From Candidatus Villigracilis proximus (GTDB taxonomy: Bacteria > Chloroflexota > Anaerolineae > Anaerolineales > Villigracilaceae), in NCBI GenBank assembly GCA_016715195.1, contig JADKBB010000009.1, forward strand, positions 62,001 through 126,000: 64,000 nucleotides of DNA. The letters run 5' to 3'. Shown here in pieces: positions 25,123-34,903 of the stretch (positions within the stretch are counted from its first letter, which is position 1; every line of letters begins with the position of its first letter). A program made the translations under genes and the position numbers. The notes beneath the pieces are model-generated. The model was not told the origin of the DNA. It saw only the letters and a list, made by a program, of their open reading frames with translations, and did no database searches.

Positions 25123-25150
25123 TTGACATTTATTTATTTTTCTGTATAAT
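25123..25150 (+). promoter_or_regulatory. Consensus promoter of the MFS gene
   Basis: TTGACA at 25123-25128 and TATAAT at 25145-25150 with a 16-base AT-rich spacer: perfect sigma-70 hexamers. The same 16-base spacing and hexamers drive the MFS gene at 44785. Confidence 0.85.
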
Positions 25151-25193
25151 ATATCAATATTTACAAACAAGACTTATGTTTTCTGGAGGTAAA

Positions 25194-26480
25194 ATGGATA
25201 ATATTAATCAACCTATCCCCCAACGATGGGCTGTGAAGTACTACACTATTTTTGCTGGACAGGCTGTTTCACTTTTTGGAAGCGGACTGGTGCAGTTTGC
25301 GCTGGTTTGGCACTTAACACAAAAGACGGGCTCTGCCACAGTCCTGGCGATGGCGACACTGGTGGCGATGCTGCCGCAGGTTATCCTTGGTCCGCTGGTT
25401 GGCGCATTGGTGGATCGCTGGAACCGCCGGATGATCATGATCGTGGCTGATGCGGGAATAGCAGCTTCAACGGCTGTGCTGGTTTATCTATTTTATACAG
25501 GTCAGATCGAGGTCTGGCATATTTATTTGGTGATGTTCGTGCGCTCGATTGGCGATGTTTTCCATCATTCTGCGCTTGGAGCCTCCACCGTGTTGTTGGT
25601 GCCGTCAGATCAGTTGACACGTGTTTCGGGCATCAACCAAACTTTGCGCGCAGCGATCAATATTGTTTCGCCTCCCACCGGTGCATTGCTGCTTGGTATT
25701 ATGCCAATGCAAAGTGTTTTATTTATCGACATCGTGACCGCTCTGTTCGGCGTCTTGCCCTTATTGTTCCTGTCCATTCCACAGCCTGTGCGCGAATTGA
25801 CCGAAGAAGGAAAACACAAGACGAGTGTTTGGGAAGATATGAAAGAAGGCATTCAATACATCAGGTCGTGGCCGGGATTAATGGCGGTCATTGCTCTGGC
25901 TTTGGCATGTAATTTTCTTCTTACACCAACCGGCTCACTGATGCCATTACTGGTCACAAAACATTTTGGGCTGGGCGCGCTGGAATTCGGTCTGATGGAT
26001 TCGATCTGGGCGTTTGGCATGGTGATCGGTGGAATCCTGCTTGGTGTATGGGGCGGTTTCAAGAAAAATATCATCACCGCAATGGTGGGTATCATCGGGA
26101 TTGGCGTGGGCATCACAATTGTTGGATTTGCTCCTGCAAACATGTTCTGGCTGGCTGTCGTGGGCATGACAATATCCGGCATTACCAATCCTATTGTGAA
26201 CGGTCCGCTGGGGGCCATTCTTCAAGCTTCTGTAAAACCAGAGATGCAGGGCCGTGTTATGGGCGTTGTGATGAGTCTAGCCACGATCATGACACCGTTG
26301 AGTCTGGCATTCGCCGGGCCTGTCTCTGACGTAATCGGAATTCGGACATGGTATTGGGTTGCAGGAATCGCCACTCTGCTGATGGGCATTGGTGGATTCT
26401 TCACACCAATCATCATGAATGTTGAGCAAAATAGAAATGAAAGTTCGCCGCCTTTACCACTTCAGGCTTCAACAGATTGA
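25194..26480 (+). CDS. MFS drug/macrolide-type exporter
   Basis: A 428-residue major facilitator with about 12 membrane helices and the cytoplasmic loop motif ALVDRWNRRMIM after helix 2. It resembles the MFS_3/MefA-like efflux group and is a paralogue of the transporter at 37918-39255 (shared VDR-NRK/R motif and LGQIVS/GQAVS first helix). Substrate unknown. TCTGGAGGTAAA before ATG 25194 fixes the start; the in-frame ATG at 25176 lacks one. A terminator follows directly. Confidence 0.88.
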   Translation: MDNINQPIPQRWAVKYYTIFAGQAVSLFGSGLVQFALVWHLTQKTGSATVLAMATLVAMLPQVILGPLVGALVDRWNRRMIMIVADAGIAASTAVLVYLFYTGQIEVWHIYLVMFVRSIGDVFHHSALGASTVLLVPSDQLTRVSGINQTLRAAINIVSPPTGALLLGIMPMQSVLFIDIVTALFGVLPLLFLSIPQPVRELTEEGKHKTSVWEDMKEGIQYIRSWPGLMAVIALALACNFLLTPTGSLMPLLVTKHFGLGALEFGLMDSIWAFGMVIGGILLGVWGGFKKNIITAMVGIIGIGVGITIVGFAPANMFWLAVVGMTISGITNPIVNGPLGAILQASVKPEMQGRVMGVVMSLATIMTPLSLAFAGPVSDVIGIRTWYWVAGIATLLMGIGGFFTPIIMNVEQNRNESSPPLPLQASTD

Positions 26481-26487
26481 GCATCCA

Positions 26488-26518
26488 AAATACCATCCGC
26501 TAAGCGGATGGTATTTTC
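26488..26518 (+). terminator. Terminator after the MFS gene
   Basis: AAATACCATCCGC pairs with GCGGATGGTATTT around TAA, followed by TTTTCTTTTT. Confidence 0.88.
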
Positions 26519-26550
26519 TTTTTATCAACAGGGTATAATTTTATTCATCA

Positions 26551-28512
26551 ATGAAAAACAATAAATCTACTCACAAAATATCCCCCTACCTTTGGCAGGC
26601 GATCTTTCTCCTTATATCAATCGTTATTTTTAGCCTGATCCTGATAAATCGTTCACCCAATTTTCTGCGTCCGGTGAGCATGGCGTTACGGACCGGTTTC
26701 GGATTGTGATTCCAGGTACTGGATTAATCCTATATCTTGCATTTCGCATCCCAAACCGCGTGGGAGATTTTATTGGGATGGCTGTCACTCTTTCACTTTT
26801 TGCGATGCCGCTGGCAGGGCTGTGGGCTTCGGGACAGTCACAGTCAGTTGCCATTAGCGGACTCGTGCCCTTAACAGATGCATCCTTTTACTATTCTGAC
26901 AGTCTGCGTATCATCACCGGACAGACTATTTCAGATTTTTCTGCGATGCGTCCGTTCTTCCCGGGTTTTCTATCGTTTTTAATGAGCATCACAGACCGAA
27001 ATTTTATGTTCAGTCTGGCAATTATTACTCTGATCGCGGCGATCACCATTTACTTTAGTGTGCGCGAGATTCAACGCACACATGGTGCAGAAACAGCTGT
27101 CTTTCTGCTTGTCATTCTTTTTCTGTATTTCAGACATCATTCAGGAACGAGTCTGTCTGAAACGCTTGGCGTTCCGATCGGGATGCTTGGAATAGGACTG
27201 ATCTGGCGAGGAATGGAAAAGAACTCTCAATATCTGGCAATTTTTGGCTTATTTGTGATTGCTTTTTCACTCAATATCCGTCCGGGTGCCATGTTTACCC
27301 TGCCTTTCATATTATTGTGGCTGGGATGGGTGTTCAAAAAAACAAATGAACATATCTCAATCAAGGTTTTATTTTTGGGAATAATTGTAATTCTTGCAAG
27401 TTTTGCATTGAATTCATTTTTCATTCGATTATTGGCAGGACCGTCTGGAACGGCATTTTCCAACTTCTCATGGGCTTTATACGGACTAGCTTCAGGCGGA
27501 AAGTCATATACCTACATTTTTGAAAAACACCCTGAAGTTTTTTTGTTGCAAAACCCGGAACAATCTCAAGCCATCTACCGCCTTGCGTTCGACCTTATTA
27601 TTCACAGCCCTGCTTTATTTATCAAGGGTATCTTATACGGCTGGTCCATGTTTTTCTCCGACACTGTATACGGCGCTTTTTCATTTCTTGGCGGTGAAAA
27701 TGCTGTCATCAATACGATCACCCGCTGGATAATATATACGTTATGCATATTAGGTATTCTGAAATGGTCTCTCAAACCAGATGATCCCTTTAGCGGACTC
27801 GTTATCATGGCGACTTTTGGTGTTCTGGCATCGGTCCCATTTGTGCCGCCCACTGATGCGTATCGAGTGCGCCTTTACGCCGCCTCCATCGGGATTTTGG
27901 TCTTCTACCCGGTATGGGACTCTCCTCATTGTAAGCCGCATCAAAATCGGTCTATTTGCCCAGTCCAACCTGAAGTTTCAAGAGTCAAATAGTACTGCGG
28001 TGTTTGGTGCGCTTCTGATTGCCCTGATCCTGTGTGGAACCTTAATAACACGCGCCACAAGCCAAACCCCACCGGTATTTAATGCTTTTTCCTGCGCCCC
28101 GGATAGCGACAAAATCTTAATTCGTTTCGATGCGGGAACATCCGTAAATATTATGCGTGAAAAAGACCTGTTTCTCGATTGGATGCCGAACTTTCATCAG
28201 GGTCTCTTTAACCAAAGCGTCCACAGTCTGGCAGATATTCATCTTATTCATTACCTCGAATCGCTTACTTCCCAAACATCCGTTTTTTCTTCGTTGGATT
28301 ATCTTTCAAATCAATCCGCGCTCATCATCATCCCGACTGATCTATTACCTCCACCCGGAACACATATTGGAATATGCGGTCACTGGGAAACAGATCCAAA
28401 TTTAAAGAAGTATGCTGTTTTTGCCGCAAAGAGTGTGGTTGGTTTGACACAGGCTGCAAATTCAAATATTGCCACCTCAATAACACGTGGTATAATTCGC
28501 CCGCTCAAGTAG
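26551..28512 (+). pseudogene. Multi-pass membrane protein (glycosyltransferase-C-like), two compensating frameshifts
   Basis: Three frames fit together into one 653-residue product: residues from ATG 26551 to about 26705, then the adjacent frame to about 27911, then back to the first frame to the stop at 28512. A base is missing near 26704-26706 (FGL to VIPGTG) and one is extra near 27911-27912 (LVFYP to YGTLLIV). The total length is exactly divisible by three. The protein has about ten membrane helices, then a C-terminal extracytoplasmic domain with NIMREKDLFLDWMPNF. It looks like an integral-membrane mannosyl/arabinosyltransferase-type protein, but no catalytic DD/DE motif was identified. 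Sequencing error is likely. Confidence 0.7.
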
Positions 28513-28518
28513 AGAAAT

Positions 28519-28608
28519 GGAGAGGTCGCGTAGTCTGGCTTAGCGCGCACGCTTGGAAAGCGTGTAACCCACAAAGGTTCGCGGGTTCGAATCCCGCCCT
28601 CTCCGCCA
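28519..28608 (+). tRNA. tRNA-Ser (anticodon GGA)
   Basis: Class II tRNA with acceptor GGAGAGG/CCTCTCC, discriminator G, encoded CCA, long variable arm, T-loop GGTTCGAATCC and anticodon loop TTGGAAA. It starts six bases after the preceding stop codon. Confidence 0.96.
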
Positions 28609-28648
28609 ACAAAAAGACGTCCCTTTTCAGGGACGTCTTTTTGTTGGC
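28605..28648 (+). terminator. Long hairpin terminator overlapping the tRNA-Ser 3' end
   Basis: A 19-base arm starting with the tRNA GCCA end (GCCAACAAAAAGACGTCCC) is matched exactly at 28630-28648 around TTTTCA, with a T run inside the right arm. Confidence 0.85.
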
Positions 28649-28672
28649 GGTAAATCTTCCCAGTAAAAACAG

Positions 28673-28709
28673 AAAAAAAAATAGACCTGACAAATTGTCA
28701 GGTCTATTT
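28673..28709 (-). terminator. Terminator of the alternative complex III operon
   Basis: On the minus strand, AAATAGACCTGACA pairs with TGTCAGGTCTATTT around ATT and runs into a T tract; it follows the last gene of the operon by about 15 bases. Confidence 0.88.
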
Positions 28710-28724
28710 CATAAATATCTTAAA

Positions 28725-29387
28725 TTACGGTGTTGGTGTTGGAACAGGTAATGGCTTCCCTGCAAAGACAAATGAAGCGAAGGAAACTGCTTCGGTATGA
28801 CCGGGCACATCCGCTTTGCTGGTGACGAGGAAATCATACAATAATGATTTCTCCCAATTACCAGCGCCAAGGATGTCTGTGCCCTTGGATTCAGCATCAG
28901 CACGGCGGGAGCCTGCGATTATGCCGGCATAACTACTCAGGTCTAACTGGGCGGGAGAAATCGCCACATCCACTGAATGACATGAGACGCAAGCCAACGA
29001 GCCGGGATTCCAAAGATTGGGTTCATTGAAGAGCGGTTCAACATCAGCAAAGGTTGCTTCACAATTATTTCCATTTGCGTCAACAAATTGGAAAGAGTCA
29101 GTTTCCGGTGAATTTGCAGAGACCCACGCACCCACCAGATCAGTGGCAACAACGCGACATGCATCACGATCAGATGCGGCTTGTTGTCCATTGCTCATAT
29201 CCATCGCGGGGAGCGTTGCAGGAATTAAGGTTGGGATGGGAGTGCGATCAACTGGCTGCGCTGCCTGGTTGCAAGAGAGTGTAACCCCGCAAGCTGACAC
29301 GTAAACGATACTAAGCCAGATAAAAACACCCACAAGGAACACTACGATCGTTCCATAAATATATTTACGTACATCGTCTTTCATCAA
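28725..29387 (-). CDS. Membrane-anchored mono-heme cytochrome c at the end of the act operon
   Basis: A 220-residue protein with one N-terminal membrane helix (about 10-32), a Pro/Thr-rich linker, and a heme motif CVSCH near residue 135, ending in a Pro/Thr repeat tail. The N-terminal helix ends near Cys33 in VSAC, so lipidation is possible. As the last gene of the alternative complex III operon it may be an extra electron-transfer subunit or the acceptor cytochrome carrying electrons to an oxidase; I cannot equate it with a named Act subunit with certainty. The start could also be 29384. Confidence 0.85.
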   Translation of the reverse strand: MMKDDVRKYIYGTIVVFLVGVFIWLSIVYVSACGVTLSCNQAAQPVDRTPIPTLIPATLPAMDMSNGQQAASDRDACRVVATDLVGAWVSANSPETDSFQFVDANGNNCEATFADVEPLFNEPNLWNPGSLACVSCHSVDVAISPAQLDLSSYAGIIAGSRRADAESKGTDILGAGNWEKSLLYDFLVTSKADVPGHTEAVSFASFVFAGKPLPVPTPTP

Positions 29388-29396
29388 AGACCTTCC

Positions 29397-29952
29397 TTAC
29401 GGTTGTACTACAACTTTGAGCGTGCGGATGTAATTGATTACGTCCCAGCGTTCGCGGACGGTAAGGTTCTCACTCAAGGGCGGCATTTGACCAGAGAACT
29501 CAACATCAGGAAAAAGCGAGTTGTTCGGATTAAAAACACCATTGGAGATGGAAAGGAAAAGAGTGCCGTCACTTTTATCTTGAACCAGATCGCTGCCAAG
29601 GTTGGAAGGTTTCTTTTTAACCAGGAAGGCAGAAACGGTTCCATTCCCTTCGCCGGTAGCGCCATGACACATCACACAATGTATTGTGAAGAGTTCCGCA
29701 CCGCGCAATGGAAATTTCATCTGCGGGGACCGGATTGGTTGGTGCGCCATTACCTGGGATGTAGGCCGCGCCTTCCACTGGAATGGATTGTGCAGGGACT
29801 GCCAGGGGGTTTTCCTGCGTGCCATAGGAATCCTGAATTTCCATAAAGACAACCCAGTCAATCTTAATCACGTCAAAAGCAAATACTGCTAAAGCGCCGA
29901 TAACAACGCCGAGTACTGCAAATACGACTACGAGCTGCTTGAACAATCTCAT
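29397..29952 (-). pseudogene. actE: Alternative complex III subunit E (mono-heme cytochrome c), frameshifted
   Basis: The N-terminal part (membrane anchor, then a linker up to PVPADE) is in one frame from ATG 29952, and the heme domain (FPLRGAELF, CVMCHGATGEG, SGQMPPLSENL, WDVINYIRTL) is in another. Removing one base from the GAAATTTCC run at 29711-29719 restores a single protein of about 184 residues. ActE is a periplasmic mono-heme cytochrome c of the quinol oxidase complex; Met in SGQMPP is the likely sixth ligand. Its ATG overlaps the actD stop (ATGA). A sequencing indel in a short homopolymer is the likeliest cause. Confidence 0.85.
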
Positions 29953-30506
29953 AGGTGCTCTACCTCCGCAACCTCAACCTTTTCCGCGCCGAGGGCGGTC
30001 ATGGCTTTGGTAAATTTTTCCTTGCTCTCTTCTGGACAAATAAAGAAGATGGCAATTTTTCCATCACTGACTTCCTTTACATATTCCATCGGGCGATAGT
30101 TGGGGAAATAACTATCGAGAAATACGCCGAGGAAAGTTGAGAGCAGCATACCGAGCATGGTTAACTCGAATAACACAACGACAGTGGGAGGGCCGGGAAT
30201 AAAGGCCTGTCTGCCTACCTGAATTGGAACCGGGTACAGATAGGGTGTGACAAAAGCCAAGAATGCGCCGGCTAAAAAGCCCAGAGCTGCACCGCCGCCA
30301 GCGAGGCGGGGAACATTCGTCCACTGGGCGGGGCGCCCGAGCATGGCTTCGGTGACAGGAATGCCAGAGATGACATTCATGTGATCGTCGGAAAGGCCCA
30401 AAGCGCGGAGTTGGTCAATCGCGTCCGCAGCAGGTGCGAGGTCAGGGAAGACCGCTAACAGGGACACCTGTCCAGAATTCTCTTTGCTGGAAATATTGTC
30501 AGCCAT
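29949..30506 (-). CDS. actD: Alternative complex III subunit D
   Basis: A DUF3341-type protein of about 185 residues with two membrane helices (roughly 72-92 and 112-134 when numbered from ATG 30506) and a ferredoxin-fold-like N-terminal domain beginning VSLLAVFPDLAPAADAIDQL. ActD is a small membrane subunit lacking cofactors. A GTG at 30515 directly after the actC stop is an alternative start; TAGGTG is better placed for 30506. Stop overlaps the actE start. Confidence 0.9.
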   Translation of the reverse strand: MADNISSKENSGQVSLLAVFPDLAPAADAIDQLRALGLSDDHMNVISGIPVTEAMLGRPAQWTNVPRLAGGGAALGFLAGAFLAFVTPYLYPVPIQVGRQAFIPGPPTVVVLFELTMLGMLLSTFLGVFLDSYFPNYRPMEYVKEVSDGKIAIFFICPEESKEKFTKAMTALGAEKVEVAEVEHL

Positions 30507-30515
30507 GTGAGTCAC

Positions 30516-31967
30516 CTATTCCAATTCGCTGACCGATACAACGGTCTCGCGTCCAAATTTCTTAAGTTCATGCGCCATCTGGCCTTCTTGCACTTCCCAA
30601 ACAGGAATGAGAGGGATCAAACGGGAAGCCGCCATATAAAGCAGGATGAAGAAGGCTAATGTTCCAATTCCAAGTGGAATTTCCACGCCAGGCTCGTAAA
30701 GGCGCCACGTGAAAGGCATACGGTTGATGCTAAGAGAAATAGGAACAATAATATAACGCTCAAACCACATGCCAATATTGATCAAGAAACCGACAACGAA
30801 AACAATCCAGGGGGTGGAGCGCCATTTTTGATTCCATAATATGGCCCACGGAACAACTACATTGAAGATCAACATGGCAAACCACATCCAACCCATCGGA
30901 CCGGCTTCATGGAAGTGCAAAAGCTGCTGCGTCCACTTGTCGCCGCCATACCATTGCACCATATAATCATTGAAGAAAAAGTAAGCCCAGGCCATCGAGA
31001 TGATGAGCATAAGCCTGCCGATGCCGTCAAAATGTTCGGCGCGAATGAAGTATTTCATATTCTTCATTGTGCCGCGTACTACGGCGAGCACCATGATGAC
31101 CGCCCCCATACCTGAGTGCAAAGCACCTACAACGAAGTATGGACCGAAGATCGAGGAGTTCCAACCGGGGCGTGTGGCGGCTGCAAAGTCCCAGGATACG
31201 ATGGTATGCACCGAGAACATAACCGGGATAATCGCAAACGCGAAGATGTTCATCGCATTGCGTAAATGTGCCCACTCGCCTTCTGTACCACGGAAGCCAA
31301 GCGCCAGTATTTTATAGAATGTCTTGCGCCAGCCAGTGGAACGATCACGCGCCATGGCAACATCAGGAATAAGCGGCAGGAAGAGATACATGGTAGAGGA
31401 AAGCAAGTATGTGGTAATCGCGAGCAAATCCCATGTGAGGGGTGAATGCAGGTTGGGCCACAACATACGTTGATTTGCATACGGCATAAGCCAGTAGGAA
31501 AGCCAAACACGGCCCATGTGCATGAACACGCTAAAGCCAGCCTGCACCAGACCAAAGGTGGTCATCAATTCTGCGGCACGGGTGAATGGACGGCGGAACT
31601 CCGCTTTGAACACACGCAAAATGGCAGAGATAAATGTGCCTGCATGGCTGATACCGATCCAGAAGACGGTGTTGACGAGGAAGATACCCCAGTAAGATGG
31701 GCGGTTCACACCAGCAATACCGAGACCTTCAGCGATCATTTTGCCCCAGGAAAAGAACAGACCATAGGCTACGATTACGCTCAAGATTGCGAACACAACC
31801 CAGAATTTCCATGAGGTAACGTACATGGATTCCATAACCATGTCGTTCATCTGTCCGCGGGGAAGCGGATCAAGCATTAAGTGCTTTTCGCGGAAGTGCT
31901 CTTCGCCATGGTTATGAACTTCTGCCTTGGCATGAGCATGTTCTTCTTTTTTGTTATATCCAGCCAT
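30516..31967 (-). CDS. actC: Alternative complex III subunit C (NrfD/PsrC-like quinol-binding membrane subunit)
   Basis: A 483-residue protein with about ten membrane helices and NrfD-family segments such as FWIGISHAGTFISAILR and WVSYWLMPYANQ-like loops. In complex III-like assemblies this family binds quinol and may couple oxidation to proton movement. It begins with a His-rich hydrophilic N terminus (HAKAEVHNHGEEH). It lies two bases after the ferredoxin-like gene and directly before actD. Confidence 0.93.
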   Translation of the reverse strand: MAGYNKKEEHAHAKAEVHNHGEEHFREKHLMLDPLPRGQMNDMVMESMYVTSWKFWVVFAILSVIVAYGLFFSWGKMIAEGLGIAGVNRPSYWGIFLVNTVFWIGISHAGTFISAILRVFKAEFRRPFTRAAELMTTFGLVQAGFSVFMHMGRVWLSYWLMPYANQRMLWPNLHSPLTWDLLAITTYLLSSTMYLFLPLIPDVAMARDRSTGWRKTFYKILALGFRGTEGEWAHLRNAMNIFAFAIIPVMFSVHTIVSWDFAAATRPGWNSSIFGPYFVVGALHSGMGAVIMVLAVVRGTMKNMKYFIRAEHFDGIGRLMLIISMAWAYFFFNDYMVQWYGGDKWTQQLLHFHEAGPMGWMWFAMLIFNVVVPWAILWNQKWRSTPWIVFVVGFLINIGMWFERYIIVPISLSINRMPFTWRLYEPGVEIPLGIGTLAFFILLYMAASRLIPLIPVWEVQEGQMAHELKKFGRETVVSVSELE

Positions 31968-31969
31968 AA

Positions 31970-32695
31970 TTACCCTCCCTTGAAGTAGGTCACATTTGGT
32001 AGTGTGCCAAGTTCTTCAAGATGTTTCAAACCATGACCACGTTGAGCTAATTGCGAGACAAGCGATTCAGGATCATCGACGCGGCCAAAGGTGATAGCGC
32101 TTGCCGGGCAGGCCTGTGCGCAAGCAGTAGTGAATTCACCATCCACTACTTCGCGGCCTTCTGCTTTTGCCTTATCCTGCGCCTTGTGAATGCGCTGGAT
32201 ACAGAAGGTGCATTTTTCCATCACACCCATGCGGCGCACCGTGACATCAGGGTTCAATTGATTCGACAAAGGTTCAGGGCGTTCATAATCACGCCAGTTG
32301 AAGGAACGCACCTGATAAGGGCAGTTATTACCACAGTAACGCGTACCGACACAACGATTATAGATTTGCAAATTCAATTGCTCAGCCTGTGAATGAACCG
32401 TTGCAAAAGCCGGGCAGACAGGTTCACAGGTTGCACTATTGCATTGCTGGCAAAGCATTGGCTGATTGGGCGTCATCTTCACTTCAGGATACTCACCCTC
32501 CCAAAAGCGTTCAATGCGGATCCAATGCATGGAACGGCCATAGCCAGAGTCTTTTTCGCCGACGAATGAAATATTATTTTCCATTGCACACGCGGCTACA
32601 CAAGCCTGACAGCCTGTGCAAATATCCTGATCAATGACCATGCCCCACTTACCGACATGTTCAGCGCTCATCTTAATTTCTTCAGGTCTAATCAT
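31970..32695 (-). CDS. actB2: Alternative complex III FeS subunit (ActB2-type, separate gene)
   Basis: A 241-residue four-cluster ferredoxin-like protein with cysteine groups CTGCQACVAAC, CQQCNSATCEPVC, CVGTRYCGNNC, CTFC and CAQAC, matching the DmsB/NrfC-like domain that forms the C-terminal half of ActB. Here it is a separate gene, two bases after the molybdopterin-type half, in a different frame, with its own AGAGGAG ribosome site and no signal peptide; it probably leaves the cell as a passenger of its Tat-exported partner. In many other organisms the two halves are fused. Confidence 0.88.
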   Translation of the reverse strand: MIRPEEIKMSAEHVGKWGMVIDQDICTGCQACVAACAMENNISFVGEKDSGYGRSMHWIRIERFWEGEYPEVKMTPNQPMLCQQCNSATCEPVCPAFATVHSQAEQLNLQIYNRCVGTRYCGNNCPYQVRSFNWRDYERPEPLSNQLNPDVTVRRMGVMEKCTFCIQRIHKAQDKAKAEGREVVDGEFTTACAQACPASAITFGRVDDPESLVSQLAQRGHGLKHLEELGTLPNVTYFKGG

Positions 32696-32697
32696 GA

Positions 32698-34884
32698 TTA
32701 ATGCTCCTCTCCAAGACCCACGCCGTAGACACCCATAATACTTTCAAGGCGTGAAAGGGGTTGTTTCTTTCCAGTCTTTTCGATCTTGACTTTCATACCG
32801 GCAAACGCGAGATCGCCAGCTTCATTAAAATGTTGACCAAGCAAATCAGCAGGATTGACGCCGCGATTCGCAGCATATTGACCATAAGCAGTGTAGCCCT
32901 GACCAAAAGGAATCGCGATCGTATCGGGACGGATAGCTGGGTAGCGGTAAACAGGCACTTCCAACACGCCCGCTTCGCTGGTGATCTTCACTACATCATC
33001 ATCTTCGAGACCAAGTTCATGTGCGGTTTCAGGATTGATCTCAACCCATGTGTTCCACATGACTGTGGTGGTTGGGTCGGGCAATTCCTGTAACCAGGGT
33101 TTGTTCGCACCCGCTTCAGCCAGGGTCGGCGAGACGAAAGGCACGAAGAAGAATTCACCTTCGCCAGCAAATTCGGCTTCAGCGCCAACCAGATTGCGAT
33201 TGAGCACATCAGCAGTATTGGGAATAGTACGGGCGTCAGTGGTCTTCCACCAGCCGCCATATTGCTGGAAGTAAGCCATGAAGGTATTGATATCCGGTGC
33301 AGCAAAGAAACCATCGGTTTCACTCATGAGTGAAGCGACTTTGCTTTGCAAGAACTCAACTTCATCCTTGAAGGGCAACGCTTCTGCAAATTTACCGCCA
33401 GCAAGTTGAGCGGCAGCAATTAAGACATCTACTGTTGCACGGGTGTTATAGAAAGGTGAAACAACGGGCTGTGAGCCTGAAAGAACAGGCTGCGCAGAGC
33501 CGGTGACTACACGCTGGTAACCCCATGATTCAAGTGCGTGGTGATCGGGGAATACATAGTCAGCTTCCAATGCAGTCTCATCGGGGAAGGTGGCAAATGA
33601 GATCACTTGCTCAACACTCTTTAAGGCATTCTTGAAATCTGATGAGGCGGGCAATTCAAAGACAGGGTTGACGCCATGGACGAACAACACTTTGAATTTA
33701 CCGTCTGCCATCTTCTGTACAAATTCCTGCATTTCTTTTACAGAAGCGGATCGTTGATATTCTGTCTGATTGGGAGCAAGTGCCGAGAAGAATACGCCGC
33801 CTGGTTTACCGAAGTTATCAGCAATGGCATTCAGAGCGAGTACGGCTTCTGCAACAGCAAGGCCGTTGCTCTGGCCGAGCGCAGTGCCGCCGGGGATAGC
33901 CAACGCGCCAGTGGAATTTGCAAACATCTCAGCAAGATGTTCGAGTGTTTCGAGTTTAATACCCGATTTCGATGCAGCATCAGCGGGATCAACATCAGCG
34001 AACGCGCGAGGCAATGGACCGCCGCGTAATTCAGAGGCGAGTCTGCCGATTGCCAGCACAACCAGAGCTTCAGTTCCTGGGCGAAGTGGCAGCCATTCAT
34101 CCGCCTTTCCGGCAGTTGAAGACATGCGTGATTCAAATTGAATGAAGGTCCCGCGCTTCTTGGATTGAGCTTCGCGCAGACCTGCGAAACCGCGTGTATA
34201 TGAAACAGGCGAGAGCCACGTCTCAAGGAAGTTGGCGCCGAAGGAGAAGACAACCTGCGCCCCACCCACATCGAATAAAGGCATTCCTGCTTCGCCAAAG
34301 AGATTCTCGGCAGCCTTGCTCAATGTAGCGCGCGCTTCAAACATGCTCAACGCACCAAAGCGGACCGGGGAGTTGATTCCTGTTTGGGCTGAGAGATCAG
34401 TTAGCAGGTCAAAGAGATGATCCGATGTTGTGCCCATTAAGAAGGCGATCTCTTCGGGTTTGTAATTCTTGAGAGCATCGGCAACTGTCTGCGTAGCGTC
34501 ATCCCATGTGACGGTTGTGCCGGCGGCATTTCCGCGTGTGCGTTTGATGGGGTCGGTCACGCGGTCTGGGTTATATAAACCATGCAAAGTTGCCTGTCCA
34601 CGGGCGCAGGTCTTGCCGAGGTTCAATGGATGATTCGCATTGCCTTCGGTCTTGATCGCGCGCCCTTGTGATGTGCGAACTACGAGTCCGCAGCCGGCCG
34701 CGCATTCGCGGCATGTCGTGGCGTAAAATGTGCTCTGGCCGTTGTAGTTGTATTCAGGCATTAACATGTATGGCTCGCGTGTTACATAACGCGAAGCCGG
34801 CCCGCAACCTGTGAGGATCGCAGTACTTGCCGCACCCACACCAGCCAGTTTTAGAAAATCACGCCGGGAAAATTTATCGCTCAT
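32698..34884 (-). CDS. actB1: Alternative complex III large subunit (ActB1-type, molybdopterin-oxidoreductase fold)
   Basis: A 728-residue protein of the MopB fold. It starts with a Tat signal SRRDFLKLAG leading to a Cys in TGCG, so it is exported folded and perhaps lipidated. After that comes CRECAAGC and a fourth Cys in GKTCARGQ, a C-x2-C-x3-C-xn-C pattern able to hold a 4Fe-4S cluster. The complex III version of this fold is generally regarded as lacking molybdenum, so the cysteines merit a look. It neighbours the pentaheme gene actA and the FeS subunit gene. Confidence 0.88.
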   Translation of the reverse strand: MSDKFSRRDFLKLAGVGAASTAILTGCGPASRYVTREPYMLMPEYNYNGQSTFYATTCRECAAGCGLVVRTSQGRAIKTEGNANHPLNLGKTCARGQATLHGLYNPDRVTDPIKRTRGNAAGTTVTWDDATQTVADALKNYKPEEIAFLMGTTSDHLFDLLTDLSAQTGINSPVRFGALSMFEARATLSKAAENLFGEAGMPLFDVGGAQVVFSFGANFLETWLSPVSYTRGFAGLREAQSKKRGTFIQFESRMSSTAGKADEWLPLRPGTEALVVLAIGRLASELRGGPLPRAFADVDPADAASKSGIKLETLEHLAEMFANSTGALAIPGGTALGQSNGLAVAEAVLALNAIADNFGKPGGVFFSALAPNQTEYQRSASVKEMQEFVQKMADGKFKVLFVHGVNPVFELPASSDFKNALKSVEQVISFATFPDETALEADYVFPDHHALESWGYQRVVTGSAQPVLSGSQPVVSPFYNTRATVDVLIAAAQLAGGKFAEALPFKDEVEFLQSKVASLMSETDGFFAAPDINTFMAYFQQYGGWWKTTDARTIPNTADVLNRNLVGAEAEFAGEGEFFFVPFVSPTLAEAGANKPWLQELPDPTTTVMWNTWVEINPETAHELGLEDDDVVKITSEAGVLEVPVYRYPAIRPDTIAIPFGQGYTAYGQYAANRGVNPADLLGQHFNEAGDLAFAGMKVKIEKTGKKQPLSRLESIMGVYGVGLGEEH

Positions 34885-34903
34885 AATGGTTTCCTTTCAC
34901 CGG

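Noticed and set aside
32695..32700. ActB1/ActB2 boundary as a frameshift like the other five
   Set aside because: Both parts have their own start or stop with a good ribosome site (AGAGGAG) for ActB2, the halves are complete domains, and the split is at a natural domain border.
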